Assembly (NCBI RefSeq): GCF_000316605.1 | Contig: NC_019683.1 | Location: forward strand, 3,766,036-3,830,035 | Length of the DNA stretch: 64,000 nucleotides | Source: [Leptolyngbya] sp. PCC 7376 | GTDB taxonomy: Bacteria; Cyanobacteriota; Cyanobacteriia; Cyanobacteriales; MRBY01 | Direction of reading: 5' to 3' | The notes under the pieces: model-generated | Told to the model about the DNA's origin: nothing | What the model saw: only the letters and a program-made list of their open reading frames with translations | The model's database searches: none | Part shown: in pieces, positions 1 through 8,901 of the stretch | How positions within the stretch are numbered: position 1 is the first letter of the stretch | Layout of the letters: the number at the start of each line of letters is the position of its first letter | Position numbers and translations under genes: made by a program

Positions 1-1
1 C

Positions 2-1021
2 GGCACAGTAATGCTGTTTCATGGTTTTAGCGCCCGCCCACACCAAATGTGGCGACTCGCTGATTACCTATTCACGAATGGATTTAACGTTTATCAATGC
101 ACTATTGCAGGACACTCTTACGTTAATCCTGAGGATAATTGGCCACAAGTAGATCTCAAATCTGATATCCGCGAACCATTAAGTACTAAGGTCAAAAAAG
201 ATCCTGTTTTAAGTCGTTTTTTCCAAAATCTCAAAAATCCAGACAGTCAAACTGCAGCGACTCCCTCCCCACTCCAAATGCTGAGTTTAGTGCGTCGTTT
301 GCGCCGTCTAGACTCCAAAGTTGTAGACATGATTTTGGCAGTGGAACGAAGTAATGATCCAGATTTTGATCGCTATTACGACTCCAACCATATGGATTAT
401 CTCAAGGATGCTGAAGAGCGTTTAGCAGAACTAGAGGCAATGCCTGGCCCGATCTATACCTTAGGTTTATCCGTTGGTGGTGCTGTCGCTTTAGCCCTAG
501 CCGCTGCAAATCCAGCCCGCATCAAAAAAGTCGTTGCCTATGCACCCTTGTTGGAAGTTTGGGGTGAAACTCGCGAACGGTATGTGAATATTGCAGGGCC
601 ATTGGATATTAAAGAATTTGGTTGGGATGATCTGCGTTTTCCCCTCGGCTGTTTTACTGCCTCTAACCGTTTTGGTGCATTCGTTCGACAGCGACAGAAC
701 GAGAAAGTACTAGAAAAAACACCAACTTTGATGATTTTGACTGAAAACGAAGATGCAGCAGACATTAAGACTAATCAAAAGTTTTCCAAATCCCTCGGTC
801 GAGAACGCAATGGCCATTTTCTCTATACTTATCCCGCCGATGATCTTGTACCTCATCCAATGGTTGACCCGTTGGAAGTGAGCCAAAATATGTCGAATGC
901 ATTCTGGCAGACCATGTACCAAGAAACGTTCCGTTTCCTCGCATTAGATAGTTTCAATTCAGACCAGATGGAAAGCACAAATCAAGATCTAAATCTCCCG
1001 ATTGTATCTGACATCGCTTAG
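2..1021 (+). CDS. Alpha/beta hydrolase (5' truncated by window edge)
   Basis: The frame is already open at base 2 (Gly-Thr-Val before the first Met at base 11), and that Met lies in the first strand and oxyanion motif (LFHGF), so the true start is outside the window. The nucleophile elbow is GLSVGG near residue 155, followed by an Ala-rich helix; a late Asp and the HPMVDP region could supply the rest of the triad. It is a cytosolic-looking serine hydrolase of the carboxylesterase/lysophospholipase-like group. The substrate is unknown. The gene ends just before a hairpin element. Confidence 0.8.
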   Translation, partial: GTVMLFHGFSARPHQMWRLADYLFTNGFNVYQCTIAGHSYVNPEDNWPQVDLKSDIREPLSTKVKKDPVLSRFFQNLKNPDSQTAATPSPLQMLSLVRRLRRLDSKVVDMILAVERSNDPDFDRYYDSNHMDYLKDAEERLAELEAMPGPIYTLGLSVGGAVALALAAANPARIKKVVAYAPLLEVWGETRERYVNIAGPLDIKEFGWDDLRFPLGCFTASNRFGAFVRQRQNEKVLEKTPTLMILTENEDAADIKTNQKFSKSLGRERNGHFLYTYPADDLVPHPMVDPLEVSQNMSNAFWQTMYQETFRFLALDSFNSDQMESTNQDLNLPIVSDIA

Positions 1022-1028
1022 GGCCATT

Positions 1029-1142
1029 GTCAACTTAAATAGAGTGTTCCCAAAGCTGTTCCCAAAGCCAGGGTTTTGTAGAAATGATTTATTTGCTCAT
1101 CCTACAAAATCTCTGCAATAAAGACATTCTATTTAAGTTAAC
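1029..1142. repeat. MITE-like long hairpin element
   Basis: Imperfect 19-bp terminal inverted repeats (1029-1047 and 1124-1142, core AACTTAAATAGA) enclose an inner inverted repeat (GTTTTGTAG at 1073-1081, CTACAAAAT at 1102-1110). The whole segment folds as one long hairpin and has no coding frame. It could be a miniature transposable element or a strong transcription terminator for the upstream hydrolase. The terminal repeats favour the first reading. Confidence 0.5.
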
Positions 1143-1318
1143 GATGCCGGCTAGAAAAATCGGCTCGCTTCGTTGCGAAAATCTTTAGAGCCTGCTGCGT
1201 AACCTCTTTATTGTAATAATCCTGAAACTAAGTCTCTGTAGTGCTAGCTGCCATTTTTAGGTTCGGTTCAAGTCTGTTTCTGAGAATGAGAAGGATCGTA
1301 GTAAAGTAAGCGCCCAAT

Positions 1319-1696
1319 TCAATGGCTTGTTTCGTTTATTGGGAGCGCATGCAACGTATCATCCGGATCTACCCAATAAAACTCTAAGTTAGCGGGATTT
1401 GATTGTTGCAACTGTTCCGATATCAAAAACTCTTGGCGATAGCTGCTGTTAAATGGTGGACTAACCAATTTTTGAAAGGCTTTAATTAAAAATTTTTTTT
1501 CTTTGAATTTCAACTCAAACTTATAAATTTCTTTCGCAGAATTTCTCAAGCTATGTTTAGTTTCAATCTTGAGTAGGTTGCCTGCCAAAATAAGTTTAGG
1601 CTTTTCTTTTAACTCATCGAATTGAACTTGCTCTTTCCCCAGAAAGATACCCGCACTCTCTAAAGTTCTGAGCAATAATCCTATGAAATTTTCCAT
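1319..1696 (-). CDS. Hypothetical protein, possible partner or immunity of the DUF4157 protein
   Basis: Small soluble protein of about 125 residues, translated from the same strand as the DUF4157 gene with which it is nearly contiguous (start 26 bp after that gene's stop). No family is recognised. It is Lys-rich in the middle, has no signal peptide or membrane segment, and ends with an aromatic/acidic stretch (FYWVDPDD). The Met at 1696 is preferred over an upstream TTG. Position directly downstream of a polymorphic-toxin-like gene makes an immunity or chaperone role plausible, but nothing in the sequence proves it. Confidence 0.55.
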   Translation of the reverse strand: MENFIGLLLRTLESAGIFLGKEQVQFDELKEKPKLILAGNLLKIETKHSLRNSAKEIYKFELKFKEKKFLIKAFQKLVSPPFNSSYRQEFLISEQLQQSNPANLEFYWVDPDDTLHALPINETSH

Positions 1697-1722
1697 AACT
1701 AAAAACAAACCTAACTGGATAG

Positions 1723-3204
1723 CTATAGACTTGACTTTTTCGAACTCTTCTTTGCGCGGCGACCTAGGCTGCTACTTGTACTACTTATAGTGCCACTTAC
1801 GCTACCGCTACCAAGGGCACTATTCGCTGTGTTGCTGGAAATACCTATGCTGCTGCTGGACGTGCTGCTGACACTATTGACGCTACTACTTCGATCTTCG
1901 GGAAGGACACCACCGGTTGTGCCGCCGTTCGCCGCGACGATACCGACACCTAATGCACTAGGGTTTGGAATTCCCCAAGATTTGTATGCCAGTCTTTCTT
2001 TTGTGACTGCCTTCCATCCCCGCGCTGCGAAAGAAGAACAGTTGTTTATCATTCCCCAACTCTGATTAGCTGCGATAAAAGTATGGAGATTATTTACGTC
2101 AGTATTGTCGACATTGGTTCCTCTTTCGGCTTGATAGCCCCCTGTAAATCCCAGTTCTATGTCGCGATGATAACCGATGGGATCTTGGTTTCCCCAAGTG
2201 CCATGGGTCGTTTCTCCTCCTACCGTAGGTTGATAGGACAACCAAGCATGTCCAGCAAGTAGGGAAGAGGCAACATGAGTACTTCTAATCCTCAATACTC
2301 CAACAGTGGGGCCACCCCTGAACTGAATTGGGCTGGATTTCGCTTTCTTTTGTAATACTCCCATTTCCTTGAGCTGTTCTTCAGCATCGTCTGGAAAGCT
2401 GTTTTTTTTGCGCTGCAGTACGGGGGCCAGAGCATCCTGTTTTTTTAACTGGGTAGTTTGAAGACTTGAACATAATGCCCTAGCCCCCATCACATCCGCT
2501 TCTCGTTCTAGCGAGGAGTCATCGTTAATCGCTGCTCCCTTCATCTGAAAACTGGGCTTTACTCTTCCCTGTTTTTGCTGCACGATATGCCAAGCTTCGT
2601 GGGGTAGGTGTTTTTCTTGTCCTGGTCCTAAATGAATATCTGTGCCTTGGGCATAAGCCTTGGCTTGTAATTGAGCTGGCTTATCAGAGTTGCGATGTAC
2701 CTTTACATCATCCAAAGATATGCCAGAAAGGTTCTCCATTCCTGTTTTTAAATTATCAGGTAAACCCGTGTTGTTTCTTTTCTTGTGATTAATAGAGGAT
2801 TCTAAGCCTGATGCAACTGCATTTCCCTTGGTTGTGGGTTTTCTCTGAAGTGAAGCAAGCTTGGGAAGGGTGATATTCGGCGATCGCCCTTTTTCTGGAT
2901 CTTCCTTTCGCTGAATAGAATCATCTGCCGATTGATTAATTACTGGGGCGTGAATCTGCTGAACAACTTGGCCTTCAACCCTGTCGGTTCCTTGCTTGTA
3001 TCTGTCGTTTGGTTCACCGATGGTGAGTTTGGCTTGTACCGGAAAAGATAACTCGTGGGAGAGACCAGAAAAGTTAGGGTTACTCGGCTCGTTTTTTTGC
3101 TGTGGCTTATCAGTCCACTCAGGAATTTTGGAGACGGGATTTGGGGCGATCGCCGGACTAGGTTTTTGTACTGACGTTTTTGTCTGTCGCTGTCTACTAG
3201 CCAT
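1723..3204 (-). CDS. DUF4157 (eCIS core) domain protein with possible thiol-hydrolase C-terminus
   Basis: The N-terminal third is low-complexity and polar, with a PVQAKLTIG...DRVEGQVV segment typical of cyanobacterial DUF4157 proteins. The DUF4157 core has a zinc-protease-like HEAWH motif (about residues 220-224 counted from the upstream Leu/Met start) followed by EREAD. A C-terminal domain has HAWLSY (His near 337) and NNCSSF (Cys near 407), a His-before-Cys order like that of permuted papain/NlpC or LRAT-like folds. The tail is very Ser-rich and ends in basic residues. DUF4157 is known from cargo of extracellular contractile injection systems. No eCIS structural gene lies in the window. Start set at MASRQRQ. 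Confidence 0.75.
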   Translation of the reverse strand: MASRQRQTKTSVQKPSPAIAPNPVSKIPEWTDKPQQKNEPSNPNFSGLSHELSFPVQAKLTIGEPNDRYKQGTDRVEGQVVQQIHAPVINQSADDSIQRKEDPEKGRSPNITLPKLASLQRKPTTKGNAVASGLESSINHKKRNNTGLPDNLKTGMENLSGISLDDVKVHRNSDKPAQLQAKAYAQGTDIHLGPGQEKHLPHEAWHIVQQKQGRVKPSFQMKGAAINDDSSLEREADVMGARALCSSLQTTQLKKQDALAPVLQRKKNSFPDDAEEQLKEMGVLQKKAKSSPIQFRGGPTVGVLRIRSTHVASSLLAGHAWLSYQPTVGGETTHGTWGNQDPIGYHRDIELGFTGGYQAERGTNVDNTDVNNLHTFIAANQSWGMINNCSSFAARGWKAVTKERLAYKSWGIPNPSALGVGIVAANGGTTGGVLPEDRSSSVNSVSSTSSSSIGISSNTANSALGSGSVSGTISSTSSSLGRRAKKSSKKSSL

Positions 3205-3360
3205 GACGATAATTCCAATGCGCAATAACTTTATTGTAAGAAAAAAAGACGCTAGCATACATCTTTTTTATTCGCAGTAAATAATATTTATTTGCTATGG
3301 CTTTTTATCCTGTTACAGCAAATTTCAGCCTAGCAAGGTGTATGAAGTAGTATAGGTGAG

Positions 3361-3759
3361 TTGACTGGTGAGGAAGAAAGTAGCATCTTGCCGAAAGCCT
3401 ACTCATTAGACTTAAGACAGAAAATAGTGGATGCCTACGAAAGGGGTGGTGTGAGTCAAAGTAGTCTTGCCCGACAATTTGGAGTGGCGAAAAGTTTTGT
3501 ACAAAAGCTCCTCGACCAAAAACGACTGACAGGGTCGATTGCTCCGAAAAAACGAAGCCAACAAACACCTCCCAAATTAAACGAAGAGCATCAAACAATA
3601 TTGCGCCAGTTGCTCACCAAGAAAAACGATGCGACGCTAGCGGAACTATGTGATGAGATGGAGAAACGCACTGGTCTCCGTGTGGCCAATAGCACCATGC
3701 ATCGCACCTTAAGAAGAATGGGATATAGCCTCAAAAAAAACATTCTATCCAGACCTTAA
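3361..3759 (+). CDS. IS630 transposase, N-terminal half (orfA)
   Basis: Helix-turn-helix DNA-binding half of an IS630-type transposase (YSLDLRQKIVDAYERGG, then a second HTH ending KRTGLRVANSTMHRTLRRMGYSLKK). Translation probably starts at the TTG at 3388 (MPKAYSLDLRQ in relatives). The catalytic half lies in the next frame; the switch falls at a run of eight A at about 3734-3741, a typical slippery site, so the full enzyme is probably made by programmed frameshifting. Confidence 0.8.
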   Translation: MTGEEESSILPKAYSLDLRQKIVDAYERGGVSQSSLARQFGVAKSFVQKLLDQKRLTGSIAPKKRSQQTPPKLNEEHQTILRQLLTKKNDATLAELCDEMEKRTGLRVANSTMHRTLRRMGYSLKKNILSRP

Positions 3760-3772
3760 GGCGACAAAACGA

Positions 3773-4345
3773 GTGCAACAAGCCAGATATGATTTTTGGC
3801 AGAAAATGCAAGCGACTCTAGCGAAAAACTTGATTTTTATCGATGAATCGGGCGTGAACTTAGCCATGACAAGACTGAGGGCACGTTCTGAGAAAGGGAA
3901 ACGAGCTTATAGTCCGAAATCCAGTAAACGAGGCAAGAATGTTTCTTTGATTGGAGCATTAGGCTTCAAGGGAATGGTCGCTAATTATCATCTGCTGGGG
4001 AGTACGGATGGATTAACCTTTGAAGCATTCATCAGCCAGAAGTTAATACCAAACTTATGGGCGGGAGCATGTGTGGTGATGGATAACTGTTCGATTCATT
4101 TAGGAGAGTCAGTACGCACAATGATTGAGGCCGTGGGAGCTAAGTTGATTTACCTTCCTCCCTATTCTCCAGATTTTTCACCCATTGAAAATTGCTGGTC
4201 AAAGTTGAAAAGTACCTTGAAAAGTATCGGGGCAAGAACTTATCTAGCTCTAGACAAGGCAATTGAGGTAGCTTTTTCCAAGATTACCCTTGATGATATT
4301 CGATGCTGGTTTACACATTGCTGCTATTGCACCTCACTCGACTAG
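3773..4345 (+). CDS. IS630 transposase, catalytic half (orfB)
   Basis: DDE nuclease half. The first Asp is in FIDESG, the second in VVMDNCSIH and the Glu in SPIENCW, all conserved. Homology in this frame begins upstream of the Met, right after the poly-A run (KKTFYPDLKATKR), so it is normally expressed as a fusion with orfA. It ends with FTHCCYC just inside the right inverted repeat. Confidence 0.8.
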   Translation: MQQARYDFWQKMQATLAKNLIFIDESGVNLAMTRLRARSEKGKRAYSPKSSKRGKNVSLIGALGFKGMVANYHLLGSTDGLTFEAFISQKLIPNLWAGACVVMDNCSIHLGESVRTMIEAVGAKLIYLPPYSPDFSPIENCWSKLKSTLKSIGARTYLALDKAIEVAFSKITLDDIRCWFTHCCYCTSLD

Positions 4346-4368
4346 AAATTGCTATATTCATTATTGAA

Positions 4369-4400
4369 CAAAAAAAAGAGATCTATTTAGAGTAGATCTC
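4369..4400 (-). terminator. Rho-independent terminator of the natB-like gene
   Basis: Perfect 8-bp stem GAGATCTA/TAGATCTC with a 7-nt loop, followed on the minus strand by a run of T. It lies 30 bp past the stop of the minus-strand gene. Confidence 0.75.
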
Positions 4401-4429
4401 AATCTCAATCACGATGGTGGATTTAAGCT

Positions 4430-5743
4430 TTAAAGTGCATCAACAGGGCTAACAGTGTCGATAACTTCTAGACTGGCATCTTCGTTGACTTGCCATACAT
4501 CATAGCTACCTGCAAGGTCACCGTTGTCGTCAAATTCAACGTTGCCGCTCGCACCTTGGTAGTTGATTTCCTTACCTTCACGAATCATGGCGATCGCCTC
4601 ACAGGGATCACTCACTTCTTCACCAGGCTCATTAGTTACAGCACGGAGGTTATCGCGAATACCTTCACCAGTATTAACGTCTGCTTTTTCTGCTGCCAAC
4701 ATCATGGCGATCGCCGCATCCCAAGAATGAGGAACAAATGCAGTAATTTCACCGCCAGTTTCTTCTACCCAAAGCGTTTCGAAATCAGCCAAAGCTTGAC
4801 CATCCGCACCGGGAACTGTGCCGAGTGAACCTGCAATAATCGACTTCCCATCTTCAGTTGTACCGACTTGCTGCGTAAAGTCTGGGCTATACACACCATC
4901 AGTTAGAAGAACGGTGACATCTTCACTCAAACCCTGCTCATAAGCAGACTTAAGGAGAATACTACCCGTTTCAGCGTAGAGTACACCGAGAACCGCATCG
5001 GGTTCCCCTGCAAATGCTGCGGCTGCCTCACTATCGAGAGTTGCCGCTTTGGGGTCGTAGCGCACAGGGTTATCTTTGTTGACGATGGTTCCGCCAAGTT
5101 TTTCAAATGCTTTTACAAATTCTTGCTCGAAGCCAGCACCATAGTCGTTGTTAATGACAACAGTGGAAACCTTGTCGAAACCTTGCTTCTTCGCCAGTAC
5201 AGCCAATGCAGGTGCTTGGTAGCTATCTGGTGGCGCAGTTCTTGCCCAATATCCGTCGAAGTCACCAGCTGCCGCGCGTTCAGTGAAGACAGGACTAGTA
5301 CTACCGGGAGAAATCTGCATCACGCCATTGCGCACTGCCACATCAACCGCAGAACTGGAAACACTACTCGCAAAAGAACCAACAACACCCGCAACTTTAT
5401 CGACTTCAGCAAGCTTAGTCATCGCCGCACCACCCGCAGTCGGATCAGTTTGGGAGTCTTCCTGAATAAGTGTTACATCTGCGTCATTCACGCCACCACA
5501 CATGTTGATCGTATCCACAGCAAGCTGCGCTGCGACAGGCATATTTTGACCAATAGAAGAGAGGTCACCAGTGGACGGGGCTAGGGCGCCAAGTTTGAGG
5601 CCACCTTCGCCGCCGGAGGAAGCTTCAGTGCTAGTTTCGCCACCGCCATCAGTAGGCACAGTTGTGTCCTGACAAGCTGTCGTAAAGGCTGTTAACGCCG
5701 CCACCGATAGGGCGATCGCCACATTAAATTTTGATTTCCTCAT
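4430..5743 (-). CDS. ABC transporter substrate-binding lipoprotein, branched-chain/neutral amino acid type (NatB-like)
   Basis: A lipoprotein signal peptide precedes a lipobox Cys (TAFTTAC), then a Gly/Ser/Thr-rich linker, then a periplasmic-binding fold type I domain (LGALAPSTGDLSSIGQ ... VVGSFASSVSSSAVDVA ... VVINNDYGAGF). The length and sequence match Leu/Ile/Val-type binding proteins and cyanobacterial NatB. The start at MRKSKFNV has an AGGAG Shine-Dalgarno 10 nt upstream. It acts in the periplasm, delivering amino acids to LivH/LivM-type permeases; one such permease lies far away at 43157-44299. The exact ligand cannot be read from sequence. Confidence 0.85.
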   Translation of the reverse strand: MRKSKFNVAIALSVAALTAFTTACQDTTVPTDGGGETSTEASSGGEGGLKLGALAPSTGDLSSIGQNMPVAAQLAVDTINMCGGVNDADVTLIQEDSQTDPTAGGAAMTKLAEVDKVAGVVGSFASSVSSSAVDVAVRNGVMQISPGSTSPVFTERAAAGDFDGYWARTAPPDSYQAPALAVLAKKQGFDKVSTVVINNDYGAGFEQEFVKAFEKLGGTIVNKDNPVRYDPKAATLDSEAAAAFAGEPDAVLGVLYAETGSILLKSAYEQGLSEDVTVLLTDGVYSPDFTQQVGTTEDGKSIIAGSLGTVPGADGQALADFETLWVEETGGEITAFVPHSWDAAIAMMLAAEKADVNTGEGIRDNLRAVTNEPGEEVSDPCEAIAMIREGKEINYQGASGNVEFDDNGDLAGSYDVWQVNEDASLEVIDTVSPVDAL

Positions 5744-5837
5744 GGTTAAGAAGAACTCCTCACAAATCATTAAACCTCCATTATTTTAGGCACAAATCCC
5801 CATTGCCTAAAGAACAGCATCAAAAAACAGGTTTACA

Positions 5838-7307
5838 ATGGTTGACATTCTGCATTTTGAATCCTTCATGGTTGCCGCTCCAAATCAAAATCTCGCTGTT
5901 ACCAAACCCGCTTGGTCAAAACTTTTTGAACAGCCAGCCGAGCCATTTGCGCTAACCAATTTAGATGTTTTAGCTGGCTCAGTACCGAAGAATCTACGCG
6001 GCACTTTATTTCGGAATGGGCCCGGACAGTTAACTCGTGGCGATGATCGCATGGGTCATTGGTTTGATGGTGACGGCGTAATTTTGGGTGTTTATTTCAC
6101 AGATGAGGGGGTGAAGGCGCAATATCGTTACGTTGAAACGCAATATTTCCAAGAGGAATCAGCAGCAGATAAATTGCTCTATCCCAACTACGGAACAGTC
6201 GCACCAGGCAAAGTTTGGCAACGATGGGGTAAACCTGCAAAGAATTCGGCGAATACTTCTGTTCTGCCATTGGGCGATCGCCTATTAGCGTTATGGGAAG
6301 GCGGCAAACCCCATGCTCTAGATGTCGCAACCCTAGAAACCTTGGGCGAAGAAACTTTGGGTCTCGCTAAAAATGACACTTTTTCAGCACACCATAAAAT
6401 TGACCCAGTTACTGGAGAAATCTATAACTTTGGCACAGTTTTCGGAAAAGATGCCACATTCCAAGTTTATAAATTTGACAACCAAGCCAAGCTGTTAAAA
6501 CGCGGTCAATTTACGGTAAAGGGTTTGCCGTTGACCCATGATTTTGTGTTGGCTGGAGACTATTTAATTTTCAGTATTTGTCCAGTACGCTTGCAACCTT
6601 TTCCTGCATTATTTGGCCTCAAAAGTGTCAGTGATTGTCTGCAATGGCAGCCGGAACTGGGCACCGAAATTATTATTTTGAATCGCCATACTTTAGAGAT
6701 TGTCAGTTGCTCAAAAAATGACCCTTGGTTCCAATGGCATTTCACGAATGGCTTTGTAAATGAATACGATGAAATCGAGCTGGAAATGGTTCGGTTCAAT
6801 GATTTTGCAAGCAATCAACAATTTGTCGAAATTCCCCGTGGTAGCATTCAAACCTACACGAAAGGAACGCTGTGGCATTACCGAATTGACCCCAAAACTG
6901 CCAAAATTCTCGATAGTTTTCAGGTCGGCGATCGCTCCTGCGAATTTCCGATTACCCTCGACTCCCAAACCGGACAGCATTGGGATAAAACCTTTATCGG
7001 TATTCATCGTGACGAGTCGGATATTGGCCACGAACTTATCAATGGCATTGCCTGCGTTGACCAGAAAACAAAAGAATATACAGTTGCAGATCTGGGAGCT
7101 GGACATTATCCTTCGGAGCCAATCCCTGTCCAAAATCCTGATAATCCTAAGCAAACTTGGATTTTAACGGTGGTCTTTAATGCGCCAGCAAATCGCAGTG
7201 AACTGAGAATTTACGACGGCGATCGCCTTTCAGACAAACCTATCTGTATCCTTGCTTTACCTAAAATTATTCCGCCGAGTTTTCATGGCAAATGGCAACC
7301 TGCTTAA
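5838..7307 (+). CDS. Carotenoid cleavage dioxygenase (apocarotenoid oxygenase family)
   Basis: Full-length RPE65/CCD-type seven-bladed propeller of 489 residues. The four iron-binding histidines are visible in their usual contexts: FSAHHKID, LTHDFV, QWHFTNG and PPSFHGKW close to the C-terminus. The N-terminal family motif RNGPGQ and HWFDGDG are present. It cleaves carotenoids or apocarotenoids oxidatively, giving retinal-type products; substrate preference is not predictable. No signal peptide. It is divergently oriented from the natB-like gene and convergent with the histidine kinase 11 bp away. Confidence 0.9.
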   Translation: MVDILHFESFMVAAPNQNLAVTKPAWSKLFEQPAEPFALTNLDVLAGSVPKNLRGTLFRNGPGQLTRGDDRMGHWFDGDGVILGVYFTDEGVKAQYRYVETQYFQEESAADKLLYPNYGTVAPGKVWQRWGKPAKNSANTSVLPLGDRLLALWEGGKPHALDVATLETLGEETLGLAKNDTFSAHHKIDPVTGEIYNFGTVFGKDATFQVYKFDNQAKLLKRGQFTVKGLPLTHDFVLAGDYLIFSICPVRLQPFPALFGLKSVSDCLQWQPELGTEIIILNRHTLEIVSCSKNDPWFQWHFTNGFVNEYDEIELEMVRFNDFASNQQFVEIPRGSIQTYTKGTLWHYRIDPKTAKILDSFQVGDRSCEFPITLDSQTGQHWDKTFIGIHRDESDIGHELINGIACVDQKTKEYTVADLGAGHYPSEPIPVQNPDNPKQTWILTVVFNAPANRSELRIYDGDRLSDKPICILALPKIIPPSFHGKWQPA

Positions 7308-7318
7308 AGCTGCATGAC

Positions 7319-8455
7319 TTAAGTTGGAGATTGACTGGGAATACGAAAAAAGACTTGGGTTTTAATTTGATCGATCAGATCATTCGGTAACTCAAAAAGA
7401 TCTTGCCAATGGGTTTGCTCAGGACTGAATTGTGGCGGAGTCCCAGCGATAAGCCCTTGGCTTTCCATCCAAATTTGTCCCCCCATTGCCTCCAACAACC
7501 CCTGGGCGAGAATCAACCCTAAACCCAAGCCACCATGCTGTCGAGTTGTCGTTGTATCTCCCATGCTGAATGGGCGAAACAGCGATTGGATGTGTTCTGG
7601 TGCTATCCCAATACCAGTGTCCTGAATCGTACAGTAAAGGTAGGAATTATTGATAGTAATACCCACATAAATTTCGCCCTGGTTTGTGAATTTAAAGGCG
7701 TTATTCAGCAGATGATTAAAAACTTCTTCGAGATGGCGGCGATCGCCGTCAATTTGTGTTGGGCATTGGTCGGAAAAAGTGCAAGATACTTTTATTGAGT
7801 CTGGCTGTTCAGAAAGTTGTGATTGTGTTTTGAGACTAGCCTCAACGACATCTTTGAGATTAAAAGATTCATGGAGTGTTTTAAAATTACCTGACTTGAT
7901 TTCCGTGTATTTCAGAACCGTTTCAACAATGTTAGCTAAGTCATTACCACTATTTTGAATATGCTTTAAAAATTCAAGATCTTCAGAGGATTTTATCGAA
8001 TCCTCAAGCATCTCGGAAAACACAACAATGGCATTTAAAGGCGTCCGCAGCTCATGACTAATCATTGTTAGGAATTCTGTGTGGAGCTTGGCGATCGCCT
8101 CAGCTGTTTCCTTGTCTCGTTGAGTCTCTAACTGCTCAGCCGCCAAGGTCTGTAATTCTCTAATGGTATACATACTGGTTTTTACTACTGAAGCAACAAA
8201 ACAAGACCCCAGCATAAAAATAGAACCAATCACGAGGAAAATAAAAGACTCTACTCCATGACTGACCATCAATGCCACAGCGCCATAACCGAGCAAGAAA
8301 AAGAGCATCAAATAATATAAAAATCGCCAGGTTTTGCTCGATTCGTTTCCTTCGATGAGACCCAATAGAGTATTCGTCTCGAAGATGGCATACAACATCA
8401 CCCCTGCTCCGATCAGGATGAGAATAGTACTAAAAAACTCTAGAGTAAACATCAA
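7319..8455 (-). CDS. Membrane-bound sensor histidine kinase
   Basis: The N-terminus has four hydrophobic segments (roughly residues 5-100), so it is a membrane sensor without a large extracytoplasmic domain. A short coiled coil leads to the HisKA box MISHELRTPLNA (phospho-acceptor His near residue 136). The HATPase domain has NNAFKFTNQG (N box), DTGIGI (G1) and GGLGLGL (G2). No response regulator gene is adjacent, so it is an orphan kinase. The signal is unknown. Confidence 0.88.
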   Translation of the reverse strand: MMFTLEFFSTILILIGAGVMLYAIFETNTLLGLIEGNESSKTWRFLYYLMLFFLLGYGAVALMVSHGVESFIFLVIGSIFMLGSCFVASVVKTSMYTIRELQTLAAEQLETQRDKETAEAIAKLHTEFLTMISHELRTPLNAIVVFSEMLEDSIKSSEDLEFLKHIQNSGNDLANIVETVLKYTEIKSGNFKTLHESFNLKDVVEASLKTQSQLSEQPDSIKVSCTFSDQCPTQIDGDRRHLEEVFNHLLNNAFKFTNQGEIYVGITINNSYLYCTIQDTGIGIAPEHIQSLFRPFSMGDTTTTRQHGGLGLGLILAQGLLEAMGGQIWMESQGLIAGTPPQFSPEQTHWQDLFELPNDLIDQIKTQVFFRIPSQSPT

Positions 8456-8901
8456 AGAAATATGGGTAATATCATCTGTTTAGCAGGGCTTGTGACGACT
8501 CAAAATATTAATTCGTCTTCATTGGGGACAAAGGCAGTTTGGTAACGGAAATTCAGTTAGAGCATGAAATCTTTATTTCCTGCCGTACAATTCGGAGAAT
8601 AATGGAAGAATCGCTTGTATGTTTACACTTAAGTTTGTCAGAAACTGAGAACAATCGAATCCATATTTTGCTTTAAGTTACAAATGATACTGAATTCTAT
8701 TCAAAAACAATGTATTGAATCGCGCTTTTGATTGTTAGTTACCCGATAATTATTATTTTGACGAAAAGTCCGATATAAAAAAAGTCCTCGCTCGAATGAT
8801 GTCATGGGTTGCTGCTCTCAATTGTTAGGCAATAGATTATTCTGAGGGTTGCCTTTTATGGTCGATGTTGAAATTTTCTTGAGTTACGGGTAACTGTTGG
8901 T
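8456..8901. other. Intergenic region without recognisable gene
   Basis: Divergent promoter region of 446 bp between the kinase and tsaB. It is AT-rich with many stops in all frames. The pair GTTACCCG (near 8740) and CGGGTAAC (near 8886) is a short inverted repeat about 140 bp apart. No RNA gene is recognised. Confidence 0.4.

Larger units (their letters stand above)
3316..4354 (+). mobile_element. IS630-family insertion sequence
   Basis: The element is bounded by TA dinucleotides (3314-3315 and 4355-4356), the usual IS630/Tc1 target. Its ends form imperfect inverted repeats (left CAGCAAATTTC; right end reads TAGCAATTTC on the other strand, with further similarity to GAGGTG). It encodes a two-frame transposase. 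It sits directly beyond the terminator of the natB-like gene and looks recent because both transposase halves are intact. A related, decayed copy lies at 23182-24173. Confidence 0.8.
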
